Below are positions 42,084 through 48,949 of a stretch of DNA of 49,734 nucleotides, one piece after another. Under the pieces are notes generated by a model, which saw only the letters and a program-made list of their open reading frames with translations, ran no database searches and was not told where the DNA came from. This DNA is from CAMTWZ01 sp964412365. Its GTDB lineage: Bacteria > Bacteroidota > Rhodothermia > Balneolales > HLUCCA01. Location of the stretch: positions 1 through 49,734 of the forward strand of contig CAYPOI010000011.1 of NCBI GenBank assembly GCA_964412365.1, given 5' to 3'. Positions within the stretch are counted from its first letter, which is position 1. The number at the start of each line of letters is the position of its first letter. The translations under genes and the position numbers were made by a program.

Positions 42084-42166
42084 AATGTTGAATGTTGAAG
42101 TTTGAATGTTGAAAAAAGACATCCCTGTCTGATTCATTCAACATTCAGCATTCAACCTTCAACATT
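42084..42166. repeat. 30-bp inverted repeat built of a TGTTGAA unit
   Basis: Left arm 42084-42113 and right arm 42137-42166 match in 26 of 30 positions as inverted copies. Each arm is itself made of repeated AATGTTGAA-like units. The 23-bp centre holds a perfect small hairpin, AGACA-TCCC-TGTCT (42117-42130). The right arm touches the gcdH stop codon. As RNA it would form a long stem between gcdH and dapB. It could be a dispersed palindromic element of the genome. Confidence 0.8.
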
Positions 42167-43362
42167 TATCCTAGAGGCGTAAAGGCCTGAATCCCCGTGA
42201 TATCCCTTCCGAGGATGAGCCCATGGATGTCATAGGTGCCTTCGTAGGTATTCACGGATTCGAGGTTCACCATGTGGTGGATCACGCGGTATTCGCCGGT
42301 GATGCCGTTTCCGCCGTGCATATCGCGTGAGACGCGGGCGATGTCGAGTGCCTTGCCACAGTTGTTGCGCTTGGCCAAGGAGATCATGCTCGGATGGGCG
42401 ATGCCTTGGTCTTTAAGCTGTCCCAAACGGAATGCCAACAATTGCATGGTGGTGATGTCGGTCGCCATGTTCGCCAATTTGGTCTGGATCAGTTGGTTGG
42501 CTGCGAGAGGATGTCCGAATTGCTTGCGCTCGAGCACATACGTGCGCGCACGATGGAAGCAATTTTCCGCCGCGCCGATCACGCCCCAAGCGATGCCATA
42601 GCGGGCGTTGTTGAGGCAGGAGAACGGACCTTTAAGTCCGGCCACCTTCGGCAGATAGTTCTCATCCGGAACAAAACAATCTTCCAAGGTGATTTCGCCC
42701 GTCCAGCTGGCACGAAGCGACATTTTGTTGTGCGTGACCGGCGTTCCGAACCCCTTGAACCCGCGTTCGACGATGAATCCGCGGATGACGCCCTCATCCG
42801 ATTTTTTCTCTTTCGCTTTGGCCCAGACGATGGCGATGTCGGCGATCGGGGAATTCGTGATCCACATCTTCGCGCCGTTCAAGATCCATCCGCCATCCAC
42901 TTTCAGGGCGGTGGTGGTCATGCCACCGGGATCGGAGCCATGGTCGGGCTCGGTGAGTCCGAAGCATCCAATGAGTTCGGCGGACGCAAGTTTGGGAAGG
43001 AAGCGTTGTTTCTGCTCTTCGGTGCCAAAATCGCTGATGGGGTACATCACCAACGACGATTGAACCGACATGAAGGAGCGGTAAGCCGAATCGACGCGTT
43101 CGACTTCGCGCGCGATGAGTCCGTAGGCCGTGTACGACGCACCCACGCCGCCATACTCCGGCTCGATGGTGGAACCCAAAAGGCCGAGTTCGGCCATTTC
43201 AAGCGGGATTTCCCTTTCGAAAATCTCTTCCTGATTGCCACGCATGGCGCGGGGTTCGAGTTTGGATTGCGCGTAGTCGCGCGCGGTTTCCATGATCATG
43301 CGATCGTCTTCGTTGAGGAGGGATTCGAACTGGAAGACGTCTTCGAAATTGAATTTGGACAT
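42166..43362 (-). CDS. gcdH: Glutaryl-CoA dehydrogenase-type acyl-CoA dehydrogenase
   Basis: 398-residue FAD enzyme. LTEPDHGSDPGGMTTTALKV and WILNGAKMWITNSPIADIAI are the FAD and substrate blocks. The segment YRSFMSVQSSLVMYPISDFG and the C-terminal NLESVNTYEGTYDIHGLILG, with the catalytic Glu, are those of the GCDH subgroup. It oxidises and decarboxylates glutaryl-CoA to crotonyl-CoA in lysine/tryptophan breakdown, with ETF as electron acceptor. Part of an ETF, FixC and FixX set lies at 47319-49734. The stop codon abuts the inverted repeat at 42084-42166. Confidence 0.9.
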   Translation of the reverse strand: MSKFNFEDVFQFESLLNEDDRMIMETARDYAQSKLEPRAMRGNQEEIFEREIPLEMAELGLLGSTIEPEYGGVGASYTAYGLIAREVERVDSAYRSFMSVQSSLVMYPISDFGTEEQKQRFLPKLASAELIGCFGLTEPDHGSDPGGMTTTALKVDGGWILNGAKMWITNSPIADIAIVWAKAKEKKSDEGVIRGFIVERGFKGFGTPVTHNKMSLRASWTGEITLEDCFVPDENYLPKVAGLKGPFSCLNNARYGIAWGVIGAAENCFHRARTYVLERKQFGHPLAANQLIQTKLANMATDITTMQLLAFRLGQLKDQGIAHPSMISLAKRNNCGKALDIARVSRDMHGGNGITGEYRVIHHMVNLESVNTYEGTYDIHGLILGRDITGIQAFTPLG

Positions 43363-43454
43363 GGCGAAGATGGGGAAAGAGCGATGTTTGATGACAATCG
43401 GAATTTACGGCTTTTCTAACCCTTGTCGCCGGAGAATCGTTGCCTAAATGACGT

Positions 43455-44834
43455 TCAGTCCAAATTGGGAGCAGGAATTCGCTTGATGGTCGTACTCCGG
43501 AATCCGGAGTTTCCACCTCCGCTGTAGGAATACCATTCCTTCAACCCCGTATCGTCGTATTGCATGCTGTGGGAGGAACCTCCGGCCAGGTAGGAAACAA
43601 CTTGAACATAGCGGACATGTGGACGCACTTTCCGGGTCAATCGCAGAGGCAAGGGCATCAAGATCTGCTCTGTGCCTGACGCTAGAATCACGGTGTTCGA
43701 ACTGCTAAAATTGGCTGGAACGGATTTGAACGTGAGAACGGGATTGGTAGGAGGATCGATCCAGAATCCATGTTCAGTTTCGATGATCGTCCCGGTTGTG
43801 GATGACAAAACACTCCACGTTGTGTCCGAGCCGGTAACCGAGCGCGACAATTCGTCGACTCGCACTTCATAATGGGTTTCATTGCCAACCACCGATTTAT
43901 TGGTGAAGACATATTGCTCGAACTTGACGGGTGTGGTGCCCGAATTGTGTTGAAAGGCCCAACGATCTCCAACGGATACACTGAACAGTTCGACCAATGG
44001 CGCATCCTTGCTCTGCATCATGAAGTTGGTGATCGAGCCATACGTGACTTGAGAAATGTAATTGTAATTGGGTACCGCCACCTCGAAAGTGTAAGGTCTG
44101 TGCATGGTTCTGGGCGACATCCGGTAGACATGATGGATTGGATCGTAAACGGCAACCATGCCTGATTTTTTTTCCGTGATGGTGACCGTATTGTGCAAAA
44201 ATCTCGTATTCGTCATGTATTCCCACACTTGTAATATGAGATTTTCAGATGGGTAGTGATTCAAGATGACAGACGTCACCGCAGGTTCTGACATGGCAAA
44301 TGCCACCGTTGCACTGTCAGTGTCCACCGCATGGATCATGGCGTTGAACGACGCATTGTGAATGACAGGAATCGCGTGTGTGTTGGAGGATGATTGCAGT
44401 GCCATCGTTTCAACGTTGACACCCCGCACAAGTAAATCCGCGACAGCGGTTGTCACATCTTGAGTGGATCCGTTAGTCATCTTTCTTGTTACGGCGATGT
44501 CTTTGTGTTGAAGCACCGGTGCCAAGGTGATGGTAATGGTGCTGTCTTTAAACGCCGTAAAGTCGGCGATGGAGGTTTGAAAGCCGGATTTATGGACTAG
44601 TAGGGATGTCTGAACACCTCTTTCGATGATAAGATCTGCTGTACTTGTGGCAAGGGTGGTATCGCTTACCACGTCTCCGGCTGGATCCAACAGCCATATC
44701 GTCGCCCCACTGACCGAAACAGAAAGTTGGACGGAAATTAGCGTTGGGGGTGGATCCGTGATGATATGATCCTTGCAAGCGGTCAGACTTCCGGCGATGG
44801 CGATGAGTAAAAGGATGTTTCGAATCGGGTTCAT
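43455..44834 (-). CDS. Lipoprotein of unknown function
   Basis: 459 residues from ATG 44834, which opens the lipoprotein signal MNPIRNILLLIAIAGSLTAC (Cys20). The mature N-terminus (LISVQLSVSVSGATIWLLDP, then SLLVHKSGFQTSIADFTAFK) looks like a carboxypeptidase-regulatory/PEGA-type beta domain. The rest is beta-rich with a segment VGDRWAFQHNSGTTPVKFEQ and a C-terminal glycine/serine-rich tail. I do not recognise a family. It is transcribed on its own, divergent from the toxin-antitoxin pair, with a promoter at 44862-44891. Confidence 0.75.
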   Translation of the reverse strand: MNPIRNILLLIAIAGSLTACKDHIITDPPPTLISVQLSVSVSGATIWLLDPAGDVVSDTTLATSTADLIIERGVQTSLLVHKSGFQTSIADFTAFKDSTITITLAPVLQHKDIAVTRKMTNGSTQDVTTAVADLLVRGVNVETMALQSSSNTHAIPVIHNASFNAMIHAVDTDSATVAFAMSEPAVTSVILNHYPSENLILQVWEYMTNTRFLHNTVTITEKKSGMVAVYDPIHHVYRMSPRTMHRPYTFEVAVPNYNYISQVTYGSITNFMMQSKDAPLVELFSVSVGDRWAFQHNSGTTPVKFEQYVFTNKSVVGNETHYEVRVDELSRSVTGSDTTWSVLSSTTGTIIETEHGFWIDPPTNPVLTFKSVPANFSSSNTVILASGTEQILMPLPLRLTRKVRPHVRYVQVVSYLAGGSSHSMQYDDTGLKEWYSYSGGGNSGFRSTTIKRIPAPNLD

Positions 44835-44861
44835 GGGGGCGCTCCACGTATTGCTACGAAC

Positions 44862-44891
44862 CAAAGTACGTGTCAATTAGAACAGATTCAA
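44862..44891 (-). promoter_or_regulatory. Probable promoter of the unknown lipoprotein gene
   Basis: Minus strand: TTG (44891-44889), 20 bp, TACTTTG (44868-44862), close to the Bacteroidota form with one base fewer between TA and TTTG. It lies about 30 bp before the ATG at 44834. Confidence 0.45.
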
Positions 44892-44894
44892 CGA

Positions 44895-44929
44895 TTGCTT
44901 CTCCCATTTGACATAGTTAGCTTAGCTAA
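44895..44929 (+). promoter_or_regulatory. Toxin-antitoxin promoter with palindromic operator
   Basis: TTG (44895-44897), 20 bp, TAGCTTAG (44918-44925) is a Bacteroidota-type promoter. The -7 box is embedded in the perfect palindrome TTAGCT-T-AGCTAA (44917-44929). A start 5-7 bp after the box would fall on or next to the antitoxin ATG (44931), so the message may lack a leader. The overlap is where autoregulation by a Phd-type antitoxin would be expected. Confidence 0.65.
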
Positions 44930-44930
44930 T

Positions 44931-45182
44931 ATGAAACTCGTGAACATGCATCAGGCCAAAAGCCAATTATCGAAGCTGGTGGAGGAGGCCCTCGCCGGAC
45001 AAGATGTGATCATCGCCCGAAATGGCGTTCCGACGGTTCGGTTGACTCGTTTCAAAGACGACATTCTGCGGACACCAGGCGCGCTTAAAGGTGAACTTAT
45101 CATACCAGACGATTTTGACGAGCTTGACGAAGAGATCATCCGGGATTTTGAAGGGTCGGATGACGATGAACTATTTAATTGA
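44931..45182 (+). CDS. Phd/YefM-family antitoxin
   Basis: 83 residues. The N-terminus MKLVNMHQAKSQLSKLVEEA then LAGQDVIIARNGVPTVRL is the Phd/YefM DNA-binding fold; the acidic C-terminus (DDFDELDEEIIRDFEG, then DDDE) is the flexible part that would wrap the toxin. Start ATG 44931 is chosen because it matches the family start and follows the operator; the frame is open 12 codons upstream, and a second ATG is at 44946. It overlaps the toxin gene by 17 bp (23 bp if the toxin starts at 45160), typical for such pairs. Confidence 0.92.
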   Translation: MKLVNMHQAKSQLSKLVEEALAGQDVIIARNGVPTVRLTRFKDDILRTPGALKGELIIPDDFDELDEEIIRDFEGSDDDELFN

Positions 45183-45543
45183 TACCCACATTTTGCTGTG
45201 GTGGCTCGCTGAAAGTCATCTGTTACCCAAACCCATTCGGACGATTCTAGAGAAGAAGCCGGTTTGGATGAGTGTCGTCAGTCCATGGGAAGTGTACACC
45301 AAAGAGCAGAAGGGAAAATTGGTTCTTCCTCCCACGTTTGATCATGCCATTCGCAGTACCGGCTTCATTCGCTTGGATGTGGACCTGAACCACGTGATCG
45401 ATTATCGTTCGTTGCCACGCCATCACGCTGATCCGTTTGATCGGATGCTCATCGCTCAGGCTCGGGTCGAGGGACTAACCCTCATCACAGCTGATAATCG
45501 CTTTACGAAGTATGATGTGGCTGTGAAGCTGGTTCAGCCTTAG
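45166..45543 (+). CDS. PIN-domain toxin (VapC/PhdD-type RNase)
   Basis: 125 residues, starting MNYLIDTHILLWWLAES at ATG 45166; ATG 45160, two codons upstream, is equally possible and is closer to an AAGGG. The PIN site acidic residues are visible: Asp in LIDTH, Glu in SPWEVYTKEQKGKL, Asp in HADPFDRMLIAQA and Asp in ITADNRF. PIN toxins cleave RNA and are blocked by the antitoxin encoded just upstream. The LWWL and HHADPFDRML blocks match the Phd-linked PIN subgroup. The stop shares TTAG (45540-45543) with the convergent acyl-CoA dehydrogenase stop. Confidence 0.92.
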   Translation: MNYLIDTHILLWWLAESHLLPKPIRTILEKKPVWMSVVSPWEVYTKEQKGKLVLPPTFDHAIRSTGFIRLDVDLNHVIDYRSLPRHHADPFDRMLIAQARVEGLTLITADNRFTKYDVAVKLVQP

Positions 45544-46679
45544 CCCATCAGCGCCTTCCCGATCACCATTCGTTGCACCTCACTGGTGCCTTCGCCGATT
45601 TCGAGCAGTTTTGCGTCGCGAAGGAACCGTTCGGGATGGTATTCTTTCGTGTAGCCATATCCGCCATGGATCTGGATGGCATCCAGCGCGGCTTGCGTCG
45701 CTTTTTCGGACGTGAACAGCTTCGCCATGCTCGCTTCCATCGTATGCGGTTTGCCGTTGTCTTTGAGCCAGGCGGCTTTATGGACCATGTTTCGGCCCGC
45801 TTCCAAATTCACCGCCATATCGGCCATTTTGAAGCGGATGGATTGGAAATCGCCAATCGGTTTGCCGAATTGTTTGCGTTGGGCGGCGTAGTTCACGGAT
45901 TCTTCCAAGCTTCCGCGGATGATGCCAACACCGAGTGCCGCGATGCCGATACGTCCACCATCCAATACTTTCATGGTGTCGATGAAGCCACGGTTCAACT
46001 CCCCGAGTTGATTCTCGGCGGGGATGCGGACATCCTCGAAGTACAACTCACACGTGTCGGAACTGTTCATGCCGAGCTTGTGAAGTTTGGGTCCGTGCGA
46101 GAATCCTTTGGTTCCTTTTTCCACAATGAATGCGGTGACGCCTTTCGCACCTTTTTCACGGTCGGTGACGGCCAATACCACGAAGATTTCCCCCACAGAT
46201 CCTTGCGTGATGAAGATTTTCGAGCCGTTGATCACCCACTCATCGCCATGTTTCACAGCGTTGGTTTTCATGTTCGAGGCATCACTTCCGGAACCGGGTT
46301 CGGTGAGGCACCAGCCTCCTAATTTCGTGCCAGTGGCAAGAGGAATGAGGAATTTGAGTTTCTGTTCATGAGTACCGGCTTGAGCGATGTGTCCAGAGCA
46401 AAGCGACGTGTGCGAGGCGACGGTTAGCGCCAAGCTCGCATCCCAACGGGCGATTTCTTCGATGAGCAGTGCGAAGGCGAGAATGTCGGATCCGCCGCCG
46501 CCATAGATCTCTTCATGATAGAGTCCGAGCAAGCCGGTTTCGGCCAGAAGGGGGATGAGTTCGGATGGGAACTGGCACGACATGTCGCGTTCGATCACGG
46601 TCGGAGCGACATGGCGCTCAACGAATTCACGGGCAGTATCGCGGATGAGGAGATGGTCTGGGGAGAGAGAGAAATTCAT
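45540..46679 (-). CDS. Acyl-CoA dehydrogenase, short/medium-chain type
   Basis: 379-residue flavoprotein of the butyryl/isovaleryl-CoA dehydrogenase group. WCLTEPGSGSDASNMKT and WVINGSKIFITQGSVGEIFV bind FAD and substrate. The C-terminal LLEIGEGTSEVQRMVIGKAL holds the catalytic Glu at the position used by short-chain members. Electrons would go to ETF, whose alpha subunit and FixC/FixX are encoded 0.6-3 kb away on the same strand. The start ATG 46679 lies only 5 bp from an AATATTTACAGGAGGA repeat, so its upstream control region is the repeat region 46685-46817. Confidence 0.93.
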   Translation of the reverse strand: MNFSLSPDHLLIRDTAREFVERHVAPTVIERDMSCQFPSELIPLLAETGLLGLYHEEIYGGGGSDILAFALLIEEIARWDASLALTVASHTSLCSGHIAQAGTHEQKLKFLIPLATGTKLGGWCLTEPGSGSDASNMKTNAVKHGDEWVINGSKIFITQGSVGEIFVVLAVTDREKGAKGVTAFIVEKGTKGFSHGPKLHKLGMNSSDTCELYFEDVRIPAENQLGELNRGFIDTMKVLDGGRIGIAALGVGIIRGSLEESVNYAAQRKQFGKPIGDFQSIRFKMADMAVNLEAGRNMVHKAAWLKDNGKPHTMEASMAKLFTSEKATQAALDAIQIHGGYGYTKEYHPERFLRDAKLLEIGEGTSEVQRMVIGKALMG

Positions 46680-46684
46680 GGAAA

Positions 46685-46817
46685 AATATTTACAGGAGGA
46701 CGGGTGGAAGGGAGGAAAAATAATGTTAATCCGATAAAAAAGCGCTTTTTAAAGAATATTTACAGGAGGAGGGGGGGGGGATGTAGAATAATTACAGGGA
46801 GGATGGGTGGATGAGAG
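46685..46817. repeat. Left repeat cluster with G-run upstream of GxxExxY gene
   Basis: AATATTTACAGGAGGA occurs exactly twice (46685-46700 and 46755-46770). A third, diverged unit with GGGAGGAT/GGGTGGAT tandem copies follows at 46786-46817. Between them are the palindrome AAAAAGCGCTTTTT (46737-46750) and a run of ten G (46771-46780). The third unit is the inverse of 47285-47315. Bases 46818-46901 hold no further recognisable element. Confidence 0.8.
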
Positions 46818-46901
46818 TTTTTATTAAAGACGCTTAAAAATTGGCACAGATTTAGGAACGAAAGTGTTGGGATATGGGGATTCTGTGAATGATATTCAGC
46901 T

Positions 46902-47276
46902 ATGGAACACTCGGAACTTAGCGGAAATATTATTCAGGCGGCGATGCGAGTTCACACGGAGCTTGGACCTGGACTGCTAGAATCCGTCTATGAATCCTGC
47001 TTGGAAATGGAGCTGAATGAACTTGGACTTTCAGTGGCTAAACAAGTTGATATTCCCGTTTATTACAAAGGAAAATCCATGGGATTCGGTTTCCGTGCCG
47101 ATCTAATTGTTGAAAAGATCATCATCATTGAGCTGAAATCGGTAGAATCATTGCAACCGATCCACAAAGCCCAACTCATCAGTTACATGAAGTTGTTGCG
47201 ATTGCCAATTGGGTTATTGATCAATTTCAACACGCCACATTTACGAGATGGCATACGGCGTTTAGCCTTGAGATAA
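46902..47276 (+). CDS. GxxExxY protein, PD-(D/E)xK-like
   Basis: 124 residues. The name-giving motif is GLLESVY (Gly24, Glu27, Tyr30) after AMRVHTELGP. Further on, Asp67 (FRADLIVEK) and Glu77-x-Lys79 (IIELKSVESL) make a PD-(D/E)xK nuclease-like core, followed by IHKAQLISYMKLLRLPIGLL and LINFN. The family is widespread and of unknown function, related to predicted nucleases. It has no clear Shine-Dalgarno. The gene stands alone between repeats and opposite in strand to its neighbours. Confidence 0.93.
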   Translation: MEHSELSGNIIQAAMRVHTELGPGLLESVYESCLEMELNELGLSVAKQVDIPVYYKGKSMGFGFRADLIVEKIIIIELKSVESLQPIHKAQLISYMKLLRLPIGLLINFNTPHLRDGIRRLALR

Positions 47277-47284
47277 TACATAAT

Positions 47285-47315
47285 CTCCCATCCTCCCATC
47301 CTCCCTGTTAATTCT
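47285..47315. repeat. Right inverted repeat after the GxxExxY gene
   Basis: Plus strand carries CTCCCATC in tandem, then CTCCCTG and TTAATTCT; its reverse complement matches 46786-46817 with a few differences (both read AACAGGGAGGATGGG or ATTACAGGGAGGATGGG). It ends 4 bp before the fixX stop codon. Confidence 0.8.
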
Positions 47316-47318
47316 TCT

Positions 47319-47621
47319 TCACCCGAAGACCCAGGACACCCCGCGGCCTTCCTCAGGATCGGGGTAGTTCCAGGTCACCGCGCCTTGGTCGCAGGCATAC
47401 ATGCAGGTGCCGCACTCGATGCAGTCTTCGAACTGGAAATGCACTTTCCCGCCCTCATCTTTCACATAACAATTGGCCGGACACACATAGGTCGTGCACT
47501 GATGCGGACACCCACTGTTGCAAATGTCCGTATCCACCAGGATATGCGGTTTCGCGTCAGTCCGGGCTTGATTCACATACCGCACTTTACCCAAGCGTTC
47601 GGCGATGGATGTTCGACTCAT
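47319..47621 (-). CDS. fixX: FixX-like ferredoxin
   Basis: 100 residues from ATG 47621, which has AAAGGAGG about 10 bp upstream and overlaps the fixC stop (ATGA); the frame is open 14 codons further. Cysteine pattern CNSGCPHQCTTYVCPANC and CIECGTCMYACDQGAV binds an iron-sulfur centre, as in FixX and the C-terminus of ETF-quinone oxidoreductase. It would work with FixC to pass electrons from ETF to the quinone pool. It is the last gene of the visible ETF unit. Confidence 0.9.
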   Translation of the reverse strand: MSRTSIAERLGKVRYVNQARTDAKPHILVDTDICNSGCPHQCTTYVCPANCYVKDEGGKVHFQFEDCIECGTCMYACDQGAVTWNYPDPEEGRGVSWVFG

Positions 47622-48949
47622 AACGATCGTCCTCCTTTGAAGCCCAATTTGATCATGGTCCACAGATTCGAAAATTTATTGATGGATCCCATCAGCATGG
47701 CCGATGTCTTGTCCGTCGGCGTATTGTCGATGGTGAAGAAGCGGCGCCCGAACTCATTCACCACTTTCGGCACACTGGTGAACATCTCTTTTTCATGCAG
47801 GAATTTCACGGCGCCCTGAAACTTCCTCAAATCTTTCAAGACATAACTTGCTTCCAATTTTTCCATGTAGGCTTGAAGGGATTTGATGCCGAAATCATTC
47901 CGTTCTTTGGCATCCGCGATCGTTTCAGCGGCGAGGATGCCACTTTCCATCGCGAAATCCATCCCTTGAATGGCTTTTCCGGAATTCAACAGCAGATTCG
48001 CCGCTTCGCCGGCGATCAAGACCCCATCACCCACTAATTTCTTGGGCATGGCCCGCATATCGCCGGTGGAAACCACATGCGCGGAATATTCTACCGTTTC
48101 GCCGCCTTTGAGCATGTCTTTCAGGACCGGATGTTGCTTGAAATCGCTCAGCACATCATACACTTTCTTCTGGTCGCTGAGGGTTTCGCGCATCGATTTC
48201 AGGTTCAATACCAAGCCCAGTGAGACGCTGTCTTTGTTGGTGTATAAGAATCCGCCACCTTCCACGCCGCCACTGGCTTGACCGATGAACTCATTCGTTA
48301 ATCCGGCATCTCCGGATAGTTGGAAGCGGTCTTCCAACACGGCGCGATCAAAACGTATGACTTCTTTGATACCGGTGGCCATGTAATCGGCCGGCACATA
48401 CGCCGTTTGCATGCCGATCTTGCGAACAAGCAGGTTATTGACACCTTCGGCCAGGATGATGGAATCGGCATAAAACTCATCCCCACCAGCCTTGATGCCG
48501 ACGGCTTTCCCGTTTTTGAGAATCACATCCTCCACTAATATGCTGGTGGCGAGTAACGATTCGTCCGCAAAATCACTCGCTGCAATGGCTTCTTCCACTT
48601 TGGATGCCAGCCAAGCGTCGAACTTTGCCCGAAGCACGATGATGCCTTTGTACGGCGGTTCGTTGAAATGCTCGGATTTGAAGTCGATCGAAAACGCGGA
48701 TGTCTCATCCAAAAAGGTGAGGCGGCGATGATTCACGAATCGCTCGAACCCGGCTTTTTCTTCCCAATAATCGGGAACGAGGTCGTTCAGGCGGGTTCCC
48801 CAAAGCACGCCACCCGATACGTTTTTCGCGCCACTGAATTCGCCCCGTTCGATGAGCAGGAATTTCAGGTTTCGACGGGCGAGGGTGAGGGCCGCGGAGA
48901 GTCCGGCGATGCCGCCACCGACGATGATGCAATCGAATTTATCGTCCAT
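47618..48949 (-). CDS. fixC: FixC-like ETF-quinone oxidoreductase flavoprotein
   Basis: 443-residue FAD protein. The dinucleotide fold starts at FDCIIVGGGIAGLSAALTLA then RRNLKFLLIERG, followed by FSGAKNVSGGVLWGTRLNDL. A second block, LVGDGVLIAGEAANLLLNSG then KAIQGMDFAMESG, closes the FAD site. The split between FixC and a separate ferredoxin (FixX) is the bacterial layout; in mitochondria both are one ETF-QO. The ATG overlaps the etfA stop by 11 bp. It takes electrons from ETF, fed here by the acyl-CoA dehydrogenases of the window. Confidence 0.93.
   Translation of the reverse strand: MDDKFDCIIVGGGIAGLSAALTLARRNLKFLLIERGEFSGAKNVSGGVLWGTRLNDLVPDYWEEKAGFERFVNHRRLTFLDETSAFSIDFKSEHFNEPPYKGIIVLRAKFDAWLASKVEEAIAASDFADESLLATSILVEDVILKNGKAVGIKAGGDEFYADSIILAEGVNNLLVRKIGMQTAYVPADYMATGIKEVIRFDRAVLEDRFQLSGDAGLTNEFIGQASGGVEGGGFLYTNKDSVSLGLVLNLKSMRETLSDQKKVYDVLSDFKQHPVLKDMLKGGETVEYSAHVVSTGDMRAMPKKLVGDGVLIAGEAANLLLNSGKAIQGMDFAMESGILAAETIADAKERNDFGIKSLQAYMEKLEASYVLKDLRKFQGAVKFLHEKEMFTSVPKVVNEFGRRFFTIDNTPTDKTSAMLMGSINKFSNLWTMIKLGFKGGRSL

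Larger units (their letters stand above)
46685..47315. mobile_element. Candidate repeat-bounded element carrying GxxExxY gene
   Basis: The GxxExxY gene is enclosed by inverted purine/pyrimidine-rich repeats (46786-46817 and 47285-47315), with extra direct copies on the left. It lies between two genes of the fatty-acid/ETF set, in the only convergent gap of the window that is not overlapped. No transposase is present and no target-site duplication was found, so mobility is only inferred. Confidence 0.35.

Noticed and set aside
42394..43419. 341-codon open frame on the plus strand opposite gcdH
   Set aside because: It is antisense to a full-length acyl-CoA dehydrogenase with all family motifs, has no recognisable domain and is rich in residues typical of antisense reading (His, Arg, Gly). 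The same applies to the 249-codon frame at 45573-46322.
46737..46750. AAAAAGCGCTTTTT as a terminator
   Set aside because: It is a perfect palindrome, but with no loop and only four GC pairs it is a poor RNA hairpin, and no gene ends near it. I describe it as part of the repeat region.
46841..46880. TTGGCAC-like sequence upstream of the GxxExxY gene as a sigma-54 promoter
   Set aside because: The TTGGCAC half is present, but at the required spacing the second element reads TAGG and not TTGC, so the key GC is missing.
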